Below, piece by piece: positions 1 to 6,551 of a stretch of DNA of 23,956 nucleotides. Position numbers and translations under genes: made by a program. The DNA is from an uncultured Halieaceae bacterium (GTDB lineage: Bacteria > Pseudomonadota > Gammaproteobacteria > Pseudomonadales > Halieaceae). The DNA is taken from NCBI GenBank assembly GCA_913063005.1, contig CAJXZI010000007.1, positions 1-23,956 on the forward strand. Direction: 5' to 3'. Positions within the stretch are counted from its first letter, which is position 1, and every line of letters begins with the position of its first letter. Under the pieces are notes generated by a model. That model saw nothing but the letters and a program-made list of their open reading frames with translations. It was not told where the DNA came from and did no database searches.

Positions 1-2
1 AA

Positions 3-173
3 GCAATCACGACCTTGGGCGCCGAGTCCCTCAAGAAGGCAACACTGATGTATCAATGCTATCCACTTCCCAACATGCCAGAGTTGACCCAAAGGCAACG
101 CAAGCAATTGCGTGAAGGGTTTGGTGATTGTCACAATGGTATGCCGGATCAATGGCGAAAACGGCTGCAATGA
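3..173 (+). CDS. C-terminal end of an unrecognised protein (partial)
   Basis: An open frame enters from the left edge and runs 56 codons to a TGA at 171-173. The visible tail is polar, with a basic end (MPDQWRKRLQ) and a stretch rich in Gln, Arg and Lys (TQRQRKQLRE). I do not recognise the family. It overlaps the start of the following YebC-family gene by 22 bases (ATG at 152) or 46 bases (TTG at 128), so the two are probably translationally coupled if this frame is real. The other two plus frames stop early in this stretch, which weakly favours this one. It could also be chance open sequence. Confidence 0.4.
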   Translation, partial: AITTLGAESLKKATLMYQCYPLPNMPELTQRQRKQLREGFGDCHNGMPDQWRKRLQ

Positions 174-832
174 AGACAGCCGTTTATTCGCGATACAGCC
201 GCGAGATCTATATGGCGGCGAAAGGTGGCGGCACGGATCCCTCTGCAAACCTGTCACTCCGCTCCTTGATAGACCGCGCTAAGAAAGATCAGGTCCCCTC
301 GCACGTGATTGAAAAAGCGATCGACAAGGCTAGTTCAGGTGTCGGTGAGGATTTTCAAATAGCGCGGTACGAAGGGTTTGGGCCCGGTGGAACGATGCTG
401 TTGGTTGACTGCTTAACCGACAACGCCAACCGAACGATTGGCGAAGTACGTCCAGCCTTTACCAAAGGCAAGGGGAAGTTTGGTTCGCCCGGCACGGTTG
501 CGCATATGTTTGAGCATGCCGCTGTCTTCGTTTTCAAGGGAGATGAAGAGGCGGTGTTAGATTGTTTGGTGATGGCCGATGTTGATGTTCTTGAGGTGGA
601 AAGCGAGGACGACATGGTGACGGTCATGGCGCCAAATACTGAGTTTGCTAAGGCGCGTAATGCACTCACAGACGAGTTCGCCGATCTGGATTTCGAGGTC
701 GATGAGATTCAGTTTGTTCCAAAAGGTGAGACACCTATTTCTGGTGAGGATCTTGAGCAGTTTGAAAAACTCCTCGATCTGCTCAACAAGTGTGAGGACG
801 TACAGAATATCTATCACGACGCGAAATATTAA
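152..832 (+). CDS. YebC/PmpR (TACO1) family protein, YeeN-like branch
   Basis: Members of this family are annotated as transcriptional regulators, and recent work links them to ribosome function at difficult proline motifs. The sequence shows the conserved core: YSRYSREIYMAAK near the N-terminus, then PSANLSLRSLI, QVPSHVIEKAIDKA, RYEGFGPGG and DCLTDNANRT, and a C-terminal EDVQNIYHDAKY. The match is closer to the YeeN/Vibrio-type branch than to E. coli YebC. ATG at 152 gives 226 aa; an in-frame TTG at 128 would give 234 aa. Neither has a clear Shine-Dalgarno sequence. Relatives I recall begin about 11 residues earlier (MGR...RK.SMAKT), and that leader is missing here: the ATG at 136 is out of frame with the rest. 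The family assignment is secure; the start is not. Confidence 0.85.
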   Translation: MAKTAAMKTAVYSRYSREIYMAAKGGGTDPSANLSLRSLIDRAKKDQVPSHVIEKAIDKASSGVGEDFQIARYEGFGPGGTMLLVDCLTDNANRTIGEVRPAFTKGKGKFGSPGTVAHMFEHAAVFVFKGDEEAVLDCLVMADVDVLEVESEDDMVTVMAPNTEFAKARNALTDEFADLDFEVDEIQFVPKGETPISGEDLEQFEKLLDLLNKCEDVQNIYHDAKY

Positions 833-865
833 TTTTGCATCTTATGTTTTGCGATGACCTTCGTT

Positions 866-911
866 TGAGCCCCCGTTCTCTCTGAGCCCTCGTTCCTGAA
901 AGAGAGCGCTC
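866..911. repeat. Short 17-bp duplication and imperfect hairpin between convergent genes
   Basis: Two imperfect 17-base copies lie head to tail at 866-882 and 883-899 (both TGAGCCC followed by CGTTC). CTCTCT at 878-883 can pair with AGAGAG at 901-906, and GAGC at 867-870 with GCTC at 908-911. The site lies where the YebC-family gene and the minus-strand VOC gene converge, so it could be a weak bidirectional terminator. There is no proper U-run for the plus-strand transcript. Confidence 0.35.
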
Positions 912-1329
912 AAAAAGGGGCGAAAAGGTCCTCATCGTTAGCAAAGCTCTTAAACTCTAGGGCGTAGCCATTGGGGTCTCTGAAAAACACTGTTCGCTGC
1001 TCGCCCGGTGTACCTTCAAATCTGACTGAGGGTTCGATGATCATTTCCACTTTGCCATCTATGCGGCTGCATAGGTCCCGGTGCTGGTCGGGCATAAGCA
1101 CAACACCGAAATGGGGAATGGGCACGCTGTGGGCGTCGACCGGATTGTAAGATTCGGCCAATGGCCCCGACCCGGTAACGTGAAATACCAATTGATGACC
1201 ATAAAGATTAAGGTCGATCCAATCGTCGCTGGTCCTGCCGAGGCTGCAACCAAGTACCTCGCAGTAGAAGCGTTGGGTTTCTTTCAGCTTGGCCGTGGGG
1301 AGGGCGAGGTGGAAAGGTCTAACACTCAC
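910..1329 (-). CDS. VOC superfamily (glyoxalase/dioxygenase fold) protein
   Basis: This is a 139-aa single-module vicinal-oxygen-chelate protein. Family hallmarks are the N-terminal FHLALP (His7), the helix KLKETQRFYCEVLGCSLGR, PHFGV (His73), and the C-terminal FFRDPNGYALEFK with Glu125. His7, His73 and Glu125 are at plausible positions for a divalent-metal site. VOC proteins act as glyoxalases, extradiol dioxygenases, epimerases or antibiotic-binding proteins, and sequence alone does not choose among these. It is transcribed away from the acyl-CoA operon and shares the 1330-1607 control region with it, so co-regulation is possible. The ATG start gives the normal length for this family. Confidence 0.8.
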   Translation of the reverse strand: MSVRPFHLALPTAKLKETQRFYCEVLGCSLGRTSDDWIDLNLYGHQLVFHVTGSGPLAESYNPVDAHSVPIPHFGVVLMPDQHRDLCSRIDGKVEMIIEPSVRFEGTPGEQRTVFFRDPNGYALEFKSFANDEDLFAPF

Positions 1330-1485
1330 TGATAATCCTTAGTATTAAATGATGGCGCGACCTTTGTATCGCGCACCTTTGCTCGTGCACAGGATACGTG
1401 ATTTGTTTCTCTAGTGGTGGGTTTGTTGCTATTGGATTCGGCCGTCCGAGACTGCGATTATTCACGGTTACGATCCAAAACATTC

Positions 1486-1514
1486 TTGTCGGTCAAAAAA
1501 ACATACTGTATGTT
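1486..1514 (+). promoter_or_regulatory. Candidate sigma-70 promoter for the acyl-CoA operon
   Basis: TTGTCG at 1486-1491 and TATGTT at 1509-1514 are separated by 17 bases, giving a reasonable -35/-10 pair about 95 bases upstream of the acyl-CoA dehydrogenase start. The -10 element is the right half of the 15-bp palindrome at 1500-1514, so a bound repressor would block RNA polymerase. The match to consensus is moderate, and this is a prediction from sequence. Confidence 0.45.
1500..1514. promoter_or_regulatory. 15-bp palindromic operator (TetR-type candidate)
   Basis: AACATACTGTATGTT is a perfect inverted repeat of 7 bases around one central base. It sits inside the candidate promoter of the seven-gene acyl-CoA operon. 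Size and symmetry fit a homodimeric helix-turn-helix regulator, and TetR-family repressors that sense acyl-CoAs commonly control such operons. No regulator gene lies in the window, so the binding protein is unknown. It is not a LexA box, because CTGT is not followed by ACAG at the right spacing. Confidence 0.6.
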
Positions 1515-1607
1515 CAAATCACGATTTAGCGGCGTTGCGCGCACGAGATTTGTAGTCGTCGCTCACTCACTTAACAACCAAACATAACGTCAAAAAAGGG
1601 GTAGGTT

Positions 1608-2855
1608 ATGGACTTAGGTGTCTCTGAAAAAGTTGCGCCCATTCTCGAGAGCGTTCGCAATTTCATTAACGACGAGGTGCTCCCGCTCGAGGAGGAATAC
1701 AAAGCTCAGATAGAAATTGGATCGCCATGGGAATTCACCGATCGTCAAACCGAGATCTTGGAGAGCTTGAAAGCTAAGGCGCGATCGCAAGGCCTCTGGA
1801 ACTTCTTCCTCACCGACAAAAATGGCACTGGGCTCAATACCGTTGAGTATGCCTATCTTGCGGAAGAGATGGGTCGCTCCTACATCGGTGCTGAGGTTTT
1901 CAACTGCAGTGCGCCCGATACGGGAAACATGGAGGTCATCCACAAGTACGGAACCGAGGCGCAAAAAAAGCAGTGGCTCGAGCCGCTGATGAACGGGGAA
2001 ATCCGGTCTTGCTTCGGTATGACCGAGCCCGATGTTGCGTCGTCTGATGCCACTAATATCTGTACCACGGCTGTGCTCGAGGGCGATGAGTGGGTTATCA
2101 ACGGAGAGAAGCACTGGACAAGTGGCGCTGGCGATCCTCGCTGCAAAGTGATGATTTGTATGGTCAAAACTGACCCGACTGCACCCAAGCACCTGCAGCA
2201 GTCTCAGATCCTCGTACCCATGGACACTCCCGGGGTTGAGATCGTTCGTCCGCTTACCGTTTTTAATAACGTTGATGCACCCCACGGCCATATGCGCGTG
2301 AAGCTTAATAATGTCCGTGTACCCAAGGACTGCATGATTTTGGGCGCGGGTCGTGGCTTTGAAATTTCACAGGGTCGCTTAGGTCCAGGCCGGATCCACC
2401 ACTGCATGCGTTCAATTGGTGCGGCGGAAAAAGCTCTGGACTTGCTCTGCAAGCGTGCGACGACCCGGACCGCATTTGGTCGTCCGCTTTCAAAGTTAGG
2501 TGGCAATATCGACATCATTGCCGACGCTCGAATGAACATCGAGCAAGCGCGTCTGCTGACGCTTAAGACAGCATGGATGATGGACACGACCGATCCAAAA
2601 GAAGCGCGTATTTGGATCTCGATGATCAAGACAGTCGTGCCAAATATGGCATTGAAGGTCATCGACGATGCCATCCAAATGCATGGCGGCATTGGCGTCT
2701 CCAATGACACGCCACTGGCCAATATGTGGGCAGGGCAACGCACACTGCGATTGGCTGACGGACCCGATGCGGTGCACCGCATGGTGGTTGGCCGGCATGA
2801 GCTCAAGGGTTACACCACGGTCGAAGATACCGGCGCGACTTTTAGAGACGGATGA
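1608..2855 (+). CDS. Acyl-CoA dehydrogenase, ACAD10/11-like
   Basis: FAD-dependent alpha,beta-dehydrogenation of an acyl-CoA, the first step of beta-oxidation. At 415 aa it has the usual three-domain layout: N-terminal helical domain, middle beta domain with CFGMTEPDVASSD (about 135-147), and C-terminal helical domain with RTAFGRPL, QMHGGIGV and RTLRLADGPDAVH. The last motif is typical of the ACAD10/11 branch. The residue aligned with the catalytic Glu of medium-chain enzymes (YEGT) is Asp384 (ADGP). Members of this branch often handle 4-hydroxy or otherwise substituted acyl chains together with a kinase-like partner, but no such kinase is in the window. It is the first gene of a seven-gene operon, with AGGGG at 1597-1601 and an ATG start. 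The substrate is unknown. Confidence 0.92.
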   Translation: MDLGVSEKVAPILESVRNFINDEVLPLEEEYKAQIEIGSPWEFTDRQTEILESLKAKARSQGLWNFFLTDKNGTGLNTVEYAYLAEEMGRSYIGAEVFNCSAPDTGNMEVIHKYGTEAQKKQWLEPLMNGEIRSCFGMTEPDVASSDATNICTTAVLEGDEWVINGEKHWTSGAGDPRCKVMICMVKTDPTAPKHLQQSQILVPMDTPGVEIVRPLTVFNNVDAPHGHMRVKLNNVRVPKDCMILGAGRGFEISQGRLGPGRIHHCMRSIGAAEKALDLLCKRATTRTAFGRPLSKLGGNIDIIADARMNIEQARLLTLKTAWMMDTTDPKEARIWISMIKTVVPNMALKVIDDAIQMHGGIGVSNDTPLANMWAGQRTLRLADGPDAVHRMVVGRHELKGYTTVEDTGATFRDG

Positions 2856-2884
2856 ACGGGAAGTAAAAGGCGAGGAAGCTAATC

Positions 2885-3349
2885 ATGGCGATTACATGGG
2901 TCGAACCCGATGAAATGGTAAACATGGTGGGCACAAAGTTGCCTGCCAGCGATTGGATGACGGTCGATCAAGATCGCATCGATACATTCGCTGATTGCAC
3001 TGAAGACCATCAATTTATTCACATCGATCAGGAAGCCGCAGCGAAAACACCGTTTGGTGGAACCATTGCTCACGGCTTTCTGACCCTGTCTCTGCTCACC
3101 AAGCTGAGTTCCGAGAATTCCATCGGTGTGAAGGGCACGGTAATGGGCGTGAACTACGGCATCGACAAGCTCCGGTTCATCGCACCCGTACGTGCAGGCA
3201 AGCGGATTCGTGCGCATTCAGAGATTCTGGATGTCGATCGCAAGGACGCCAATCGTTTTCTGGTGAAAACGGGCGTAACGGTAGAAATTGAAGGTGAAGA
3301 AACACCCGCACTCTACGCAGAGTGGTTGGGTATGTCTTTCACGGGTTGA
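2885..3349 (+). CDS. MaoC-like (R)-specific enoyl-CoA hydratase
   Basis: A 154-aa single hotdog domain of the hydratase-2/MaoC family, which hydrates trans-2-enoyl-CoA to (R)-3-hydroxyacyl-CoA. The active-site motif is visible as EDHQFIHIDQEAA, with Asp41 and His46 as the expected catalytic pair, followed by FGGTIAHGFLTLSL, which lines the acyl tunnel. It starts 29 bases after the acyl-CoA dehydrogenase, with a GAGG ribosome-binding site just upstream. The stereochemistry fits the following MFE-2-like dehydrogenase. NodN-type MaoC proteins look similar, so the chain-length preference cannot be read from sequence. Confidence 0.9.
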   Translation: MAITWVEPDEMVNMVGTKLPASDWMTVDQDRIDTFADCTEDHQFIHIDQEAAAKTPFGGTIAHGFLTLSLLTKLSSENSIGVKGTVMGVNYGIDKLRFIAPVRAGKRIRAHSEILDVDRKDANRFLVKTGVTVEIEGEETPALYAEWLGMSFTG

Positions 3350-3375
3350 GTTACTTTAGGTAGGGAATAGAAAGA

Positions 3376-4293
3376 ATGACGATTCGATATGACGGTCAGG
3401 TTGCGATCGTTACGGGTGCGGGAAATGGCTTAGGTAAAAGTCATGCGCTTCAATTGGCGGCACGTGGTGCCAAAGTAGTAGTCAACGACTTGGGTGGCAC
3501 CGTCGACGGTAGTGGCGGCGGCAGTGCTGCGTCTCAAGCTGTTGTCGCTGAGATCGAAGCCGCGGGTGGCGAGGCAATGGCTCACGGTGCGAATGTTGCC
3601 GACTTCGAGCAAGTGCAAGATATGGTTGCAAAGACCATGGAGCGCTGGGGTCGCGTCGATATTCTCGTGAACAACGCGGGTATTCTACGTGATAAGAGTT
3701 TCGGTAAAGGTTCTCTCGAGGACTTTAAATTGGTGCTCGATGTCCACCTGATGGGTAGCGTGAACTGTACGAAAGCGGTTTGGGACATCATGCGCGAGCA
3801 AAATTACGGGCGTATTGTTGTGACAACTTCATCAAGTGGCCTTTATGGTAACTTCGGTCAGACCAACTACGGTGCGGCCAAAATGGGCGTCATTGGCATG
3901 ATGAACACGCTCGCGCAAGAAGGTGCTAAAAACGATGTAAAAATCAACGCACTCGCTCCGACTGCAGGCACCCGGATGACGGAAGGCCTCATTCCTGACA
4001 AGGCGTTTGATTTGATGACGCCTGAGACTGTGACTCCGGCTGTTCTCTATCTGGTGTCGAAAGAGGCGCCAACCCGGACAATTTTGGCCGCGGGTGCAGG
4101 CGGTTATGCGGTGGCAAAAATCGTAGAGACCGACGGTATCTATCTCGATGATGCGGACCAAACGCCTGAAGCCATCGCGGCAAACTGGGACGCTATTGCT
4201 AACAGTGAGCCAAAGCAGCTTCAAGCCGGCTTCGAGCAGACCTTTAAGTTTCTTGGGAAGGCAGCACAGGCCAAAGGGATTTCACTCGAATAA
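3376..4293 (+). CDS. SDR, MFE-2-like (3R)-hydroxyacyl-CoA dehydrogenase
   Basis: A 305-aa short-chain dehydrogenase that probably oxidises (R)-3-hydroxyacyl-CoA to 3-ketoacyl-CoA with NAD+. The Rossmann motif TGAGNGLG is at 13-20, NNAG at 99-102, a Ser cluster at 152-154 and the catalytic Tyr165/Lys169 (NYGAAK). The long insert after the second strand (VVNDLGGTVDGSGGGSAAS) and the C-terminal extension past residue 250 are features of the dehydrogenase part of peroxisomal multifunctional enzyme 2 (HSD17B4) and its bacterial relatives. In eukaryotic MFE-2 this domain is fused to a MaoC hydratase; here the hydratase is the separate gene just upstream, 26 bases away. Confidence 0.88.
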   Translation: MTIRYDGQVAIVTGAGNGLGKSHALQLAARGAKVVVNDLGGTVDGSGGGSAASQAVVAEIEAAGGEAMAHGANVADFEQVQDMVAKTMERWGRVDILVNNAGILRDKSFGKGSLEDFKLVLDVHLMGSVNCTKAVWDIMREQNYGRIVVTTSSSGLYGNFGQTNYGAAKMGVIGMMNTLAQEGAKNDVKINALAPTAGTRMTEGLIPDKAFDLMTPETVTPAVLYLVSKEAPTRTILAAGAGGYAVAKIVETDGIYLDDADQTPEAIAANWDAIANSEPKQLQAGFEQTFKFLGKAAQAKGISLE

Positions 4294-4387
4294 GCATTTC
4301 ACTCACTTGGGAAGGGGTATGCTCAAAACGGCCTTCCATAAAATATAAATATCGCTGAGAGACCCTCAGGGGCACAGGGAGAAAACA
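4294..4387. promoter_or_regulatory. AT-rich gap with a small hairpin before the thiolase gene
   Basis: This is the longest gap inside the operon (94 bases). It holds an A/T-rich run with TAAAAT (4339-4344) and TATAAA (4344-4349), either of which could be a -10 element, but no good -35 partner at 16-18 bases. CTGAG (4355-4359) and CTCAG (4365-4369) form a 5-bp hairpin just upstream of the GGGAG ribosome-binding site. It may be an internal promoter or an mRNA-processing site. Evidence is weak. Confidence 0.25.
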
Positions 4388-5566
4388 ATGAAAGAAGCAG
4401 TAATCGTATCAACAGCACGTACACCGATCGGCAAAGCGTACCGTGGCGGATTTAACAACTTGCAGGCGCCAACCATGGGTGCTCACGCTATACGGGCCGC
4501 GGTAGAGCGCGCGGGTATCGAAGCTGACCGTGTTGAAGACTGCATCATGGGTGCAGCCCTCACACAGGGAACCTCTGGCATGAACATCGGTCGAAACGCA
4601 GCGCTTCGTGCCGGCTTGCCGGTCACTGTCTCAGGTATGACGATCGACCGTCAGTGTTCATCTGGCCTCATGGCAGTTGCAACTGCAGCCAAGCAAGTCA
4701 TGTATGACGGTATGGATGTTGTTGTGGGTGGTGGACTCGACTCGATTTCGCTAGTGCAGAACGAGCATATGAACGGACACCGCTTGGTTGATAACGAGTT
4801 GGTTGGTATGCACAAAGATATTTACATGCCCATGTTGCAAACGGCTGAGGTTGTTGCGGCGCGCTACGGTATCTCTCGCGATGCGATGGACGAGTACGGA
4901 TTTGAGTCTCAAGAGCGGACTGCCGCAGCCTATGCAGCGGGACGTTACGATGCCGAACTCGTTCCCGTCACTTGTGATCGCATTGTCTTCAACAAAGAGA
5001 CCGGTGAGCAGTCTACGGCTGAAGTCACGGTGACAGCGGATGAGGGCGTGCGCCCATCAACGCTTGAAGGCGTTAAGGGACTTCGCACGGTGATCGAGGG
5101 TGGAACAATCACGGCAGGTAATGCGTCGCAATTGTCTGATGGTGCCTCTGCGCAAGTGGTTATGAGTAGTGATATGGCGACTTCGTTGGGACTTGAGCCG
5201 CTTGGTGCCTACCGTGGTATGGCAGTCGCTGGTTGCGAGCCTGATGAAATGGGTATTGGCCCTGTCTTCGCAGTACCTAAGCTGCTGAAGCAACATGGCC
5301 TAACCGTCAATGACATTGGTCTCTGGGAGCTTAACGAAGCGTTTGCGGTTCAGGTGCTTTACTGCCGAGACACACTGGGTATCGACAACGATAAGCTCAA
5401 CGTCGACGGTGGTGCGATTGCGATCGGTCACCCCTACGGTATGAGTGGCTCGCGAATGATTGGTCACGCGCTGATCGAAGGTAAGCGTCGCGGTGTGAAA
5501 TATGTTGTGATCACCATGTGTGTTGGTGGCGGTATGGGCGCAGCTGGACTCTTCGAGGTTTACTAA
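4388..5566 (+). CDS. Thiolase (acetyl-CoA C-acyltransferase)
   Basis: Thiolytic cleavage of 3-ketoacyl-CoA to acetyl-CoA and a shortened acyl-CoA, the last step of the spiral. At 392 aa it has the normal thiolase length. The nucleophilic Cys90 is in DRQCSSGL, His348 is in GGAIAIGHPYGMSGSR, and the C-terminal Cys378 is in CVGGGMGAAGLFEVY; the NEAFA motif is also present. The more usual GHPLGATGAR is GHPYGMSGSR here, as seen in some FadA-like paralogues. GGGAG stands about 8 bases before the ATG. A biosynthetic acetoacetyl-CoA thiolase cannot be excluded, but the neighbours argue for a degradative role. Confidence 0.92.
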   Translation: MKEAVIVSTARTPIGKAYRGGFNNLQAPTMGAHAIRAAVERAGIEADRVEDCIMGAALTQGTSGMNIGRNAALRAGLPVTVSGMTIDRQCSSGLMAVATAAKQVMYDGMDVVVGGGLDSISLVQNEHMNGHRLVDNELVGMHKDIYMPMLQTAEVVAARYGISRDAMDEYGFESQERTAAAYAAGRYDAELVPVTCDRIVFNKETGEQSTAEVTVTADEGVRPSTLEGVKGLRTVIEGGTITAGNASQLSDGASAQVVMSSDMATSLGLEPLGAYRGMAVAGCEPDEMGIGPVFAVPKLLKQHGLTVNDIGLWELNEAFAVQVLYCRDTLGIDNDKLNVDGGAIAIGHPYGMSGSRMIGHALIEGKRRGVKYVVITMCVGGGMGAAGLFEVY

Positions 5567-5567
5567 G

Positions 5568-6548
5568 ATGGCAAAAGCGGTTGTATGTAGTGAGCACGGT
5601 CTTCCGGACAAGCTGAATCTTGTCACCGATTGGGAGACCCCGGAACTGGGCCCTAACGATGTTCGCATGGACGTTAAAGCTGCTGGCCTTAACTTTCCTG
5701 ATGTGCTGATCATCCAGGGGAAATATCAAATGCAACCGCCTATGCCCTTCGTACCGGGCGGTGAGTCTGCGGGTGTTGTGACGGAAGTTGGCTCGGCGGT
5801 AACACGTTGGTCTGTTGGTGACAGCGTGATTCAGTTGGGTGGTGTCGGTGGTTTCGCAAGCGAAGCTGTTGTCAACGAAAATGCCCTGCTTCCAAAGCCT
5901 GAAGGTATCGATTTCACGGCAGCTGCGGGGGTGGGTATGACCTACTTCACCTCCTACTATGCGCTCAAGCAGCGTGGCCAACTCAAAGCTGGTGAGACTA
6001 TGCTCGTCATGGGGGCTGCTGGCGGTGTTGGTAGTACCGCTGTTGAGCTCGGTAAAGTCATGGGTGCCAAAGTCATTGCGGCGGCAAGCTCAGACGAAAA
6101 GTTGGAGCTCTGTAAGCAGTTGGGCGCTGACGAAGTGATCAACTACAGCACTGAGTCGATTAAAGACCGCATTAAAGAGATTACTGGCGGTAAAGGCGTT
6201 GACGTTGTCTACGACCCCGTTGGTGGCGACTTCGCGGAGCCCGCAGTTCGTAGCATGGCGTGGAATGGTCGTTATCTCGTGATCGGCTTCGCATCGGGCC
6301 CGATTCCCAGCATTCCATTGAACCTTACGCTCCTTAAGGGCTGTGCTCTCGTTGGCGTCTTCTGGGGTCGCTTCTTGGGCGAGGAACCTGCAGAGCAGCA
6401 GAAAAATGTGGAAGAGCTCTGGGGCTTGTTCAATGACGGTAAATTGAATCCAGTTGTGACAGATGTCTTCCCCATTGAAGAATACGAAGCGGGCTACGCT
6501 GCCATGATGGAGCGTCGCGCCAAAGGCAAAGTGATCTTCACATTCTGA
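5568..6548 (+). CDS. Zinc-independent MDR / quinone oxidoreductase-like NADPH oxidoreductase
   Basis: A 326-aa medium-chain dehydrogenase/reductase of the quinone-oxidoreductase branch. The N-terminal GroES-like domain carries KAAGLNFPDVLIIQGKYQ and PGGESAGVVTEVG; the Rossmann fold has GAAGGVG at 149-155. The Cys and His zinc ligands of classical alcohol dehydrogenases are absent. It probably uses NADPH to reduce a quinone or an activated (alpha,beta-unsaturated) carbonyl; a 2-enoyl reductase role would fit the operon but is inference. I chose ATG at 5568, one base after the thiolase stop, with GAGG at about 5555-5558. The frame stays open upstream inside the thiolase gene, but MAKAVVCSEHG matches the family start. 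Confidence 0.87.
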   Translation: MAKAVVCSEHGLPDKLNLVTDWETPELGPNDVRMDVKAAGLNFPDVLIIQGKYQMQPPMPFVPGGESAGVVTEVGSAVTRWSVGDSVIQLGGVGGFASEAVVNENALLPKPEGIDFTAAAGVGMTYFTSYYALKQRGQLKAGETMLVMGAAGGVGSTAVELGKVMGAKVIAAASSDEKLELCKQLGADEVINYSTESIKDRIKEITGGKGVDVVYDPVGGDFAEPAVRSMAWNGRYLVIGFASGPIPSIPLNLTLLKGCALVGVFWGRFLGEEPAEQQKNVEELWGLFNDGKLNPVVTDVFPIEEYEAGYAAMMERRAKGKVIFTF

Positions 6549-6551
6549 TCG

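Larger units (their letters stand above)
1330..1607. promoter_or_regulatory. Divergent control region between VOC gene and acyl-CoA operon
   Basis: This 278-base gene-free stretch separates two divergent genes. It holds the palindrome and promoter listed separately and, at its right end, an AGGGG ribosome-binding site (1597-1601) placed for the ATG at 1608. I see no RNA gene. I could not assign a convincing promoter for the minus-strand VOC gene. Confidence 0.6.

Noticed and set aside
1506..1525. CTGTATG resembling half of a LexA (SOS) box
   Set aside because: No ACAG follows at the required spacing; the palindrome is centred differently.
1614..2291. A 225-codon open frame on the minus strand opposite the acyl-CoA dehydrogenase
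   Set aside because: It lies wholly within a well-recognised gene, has no family features, and is explained by the codon bias of the real gene.
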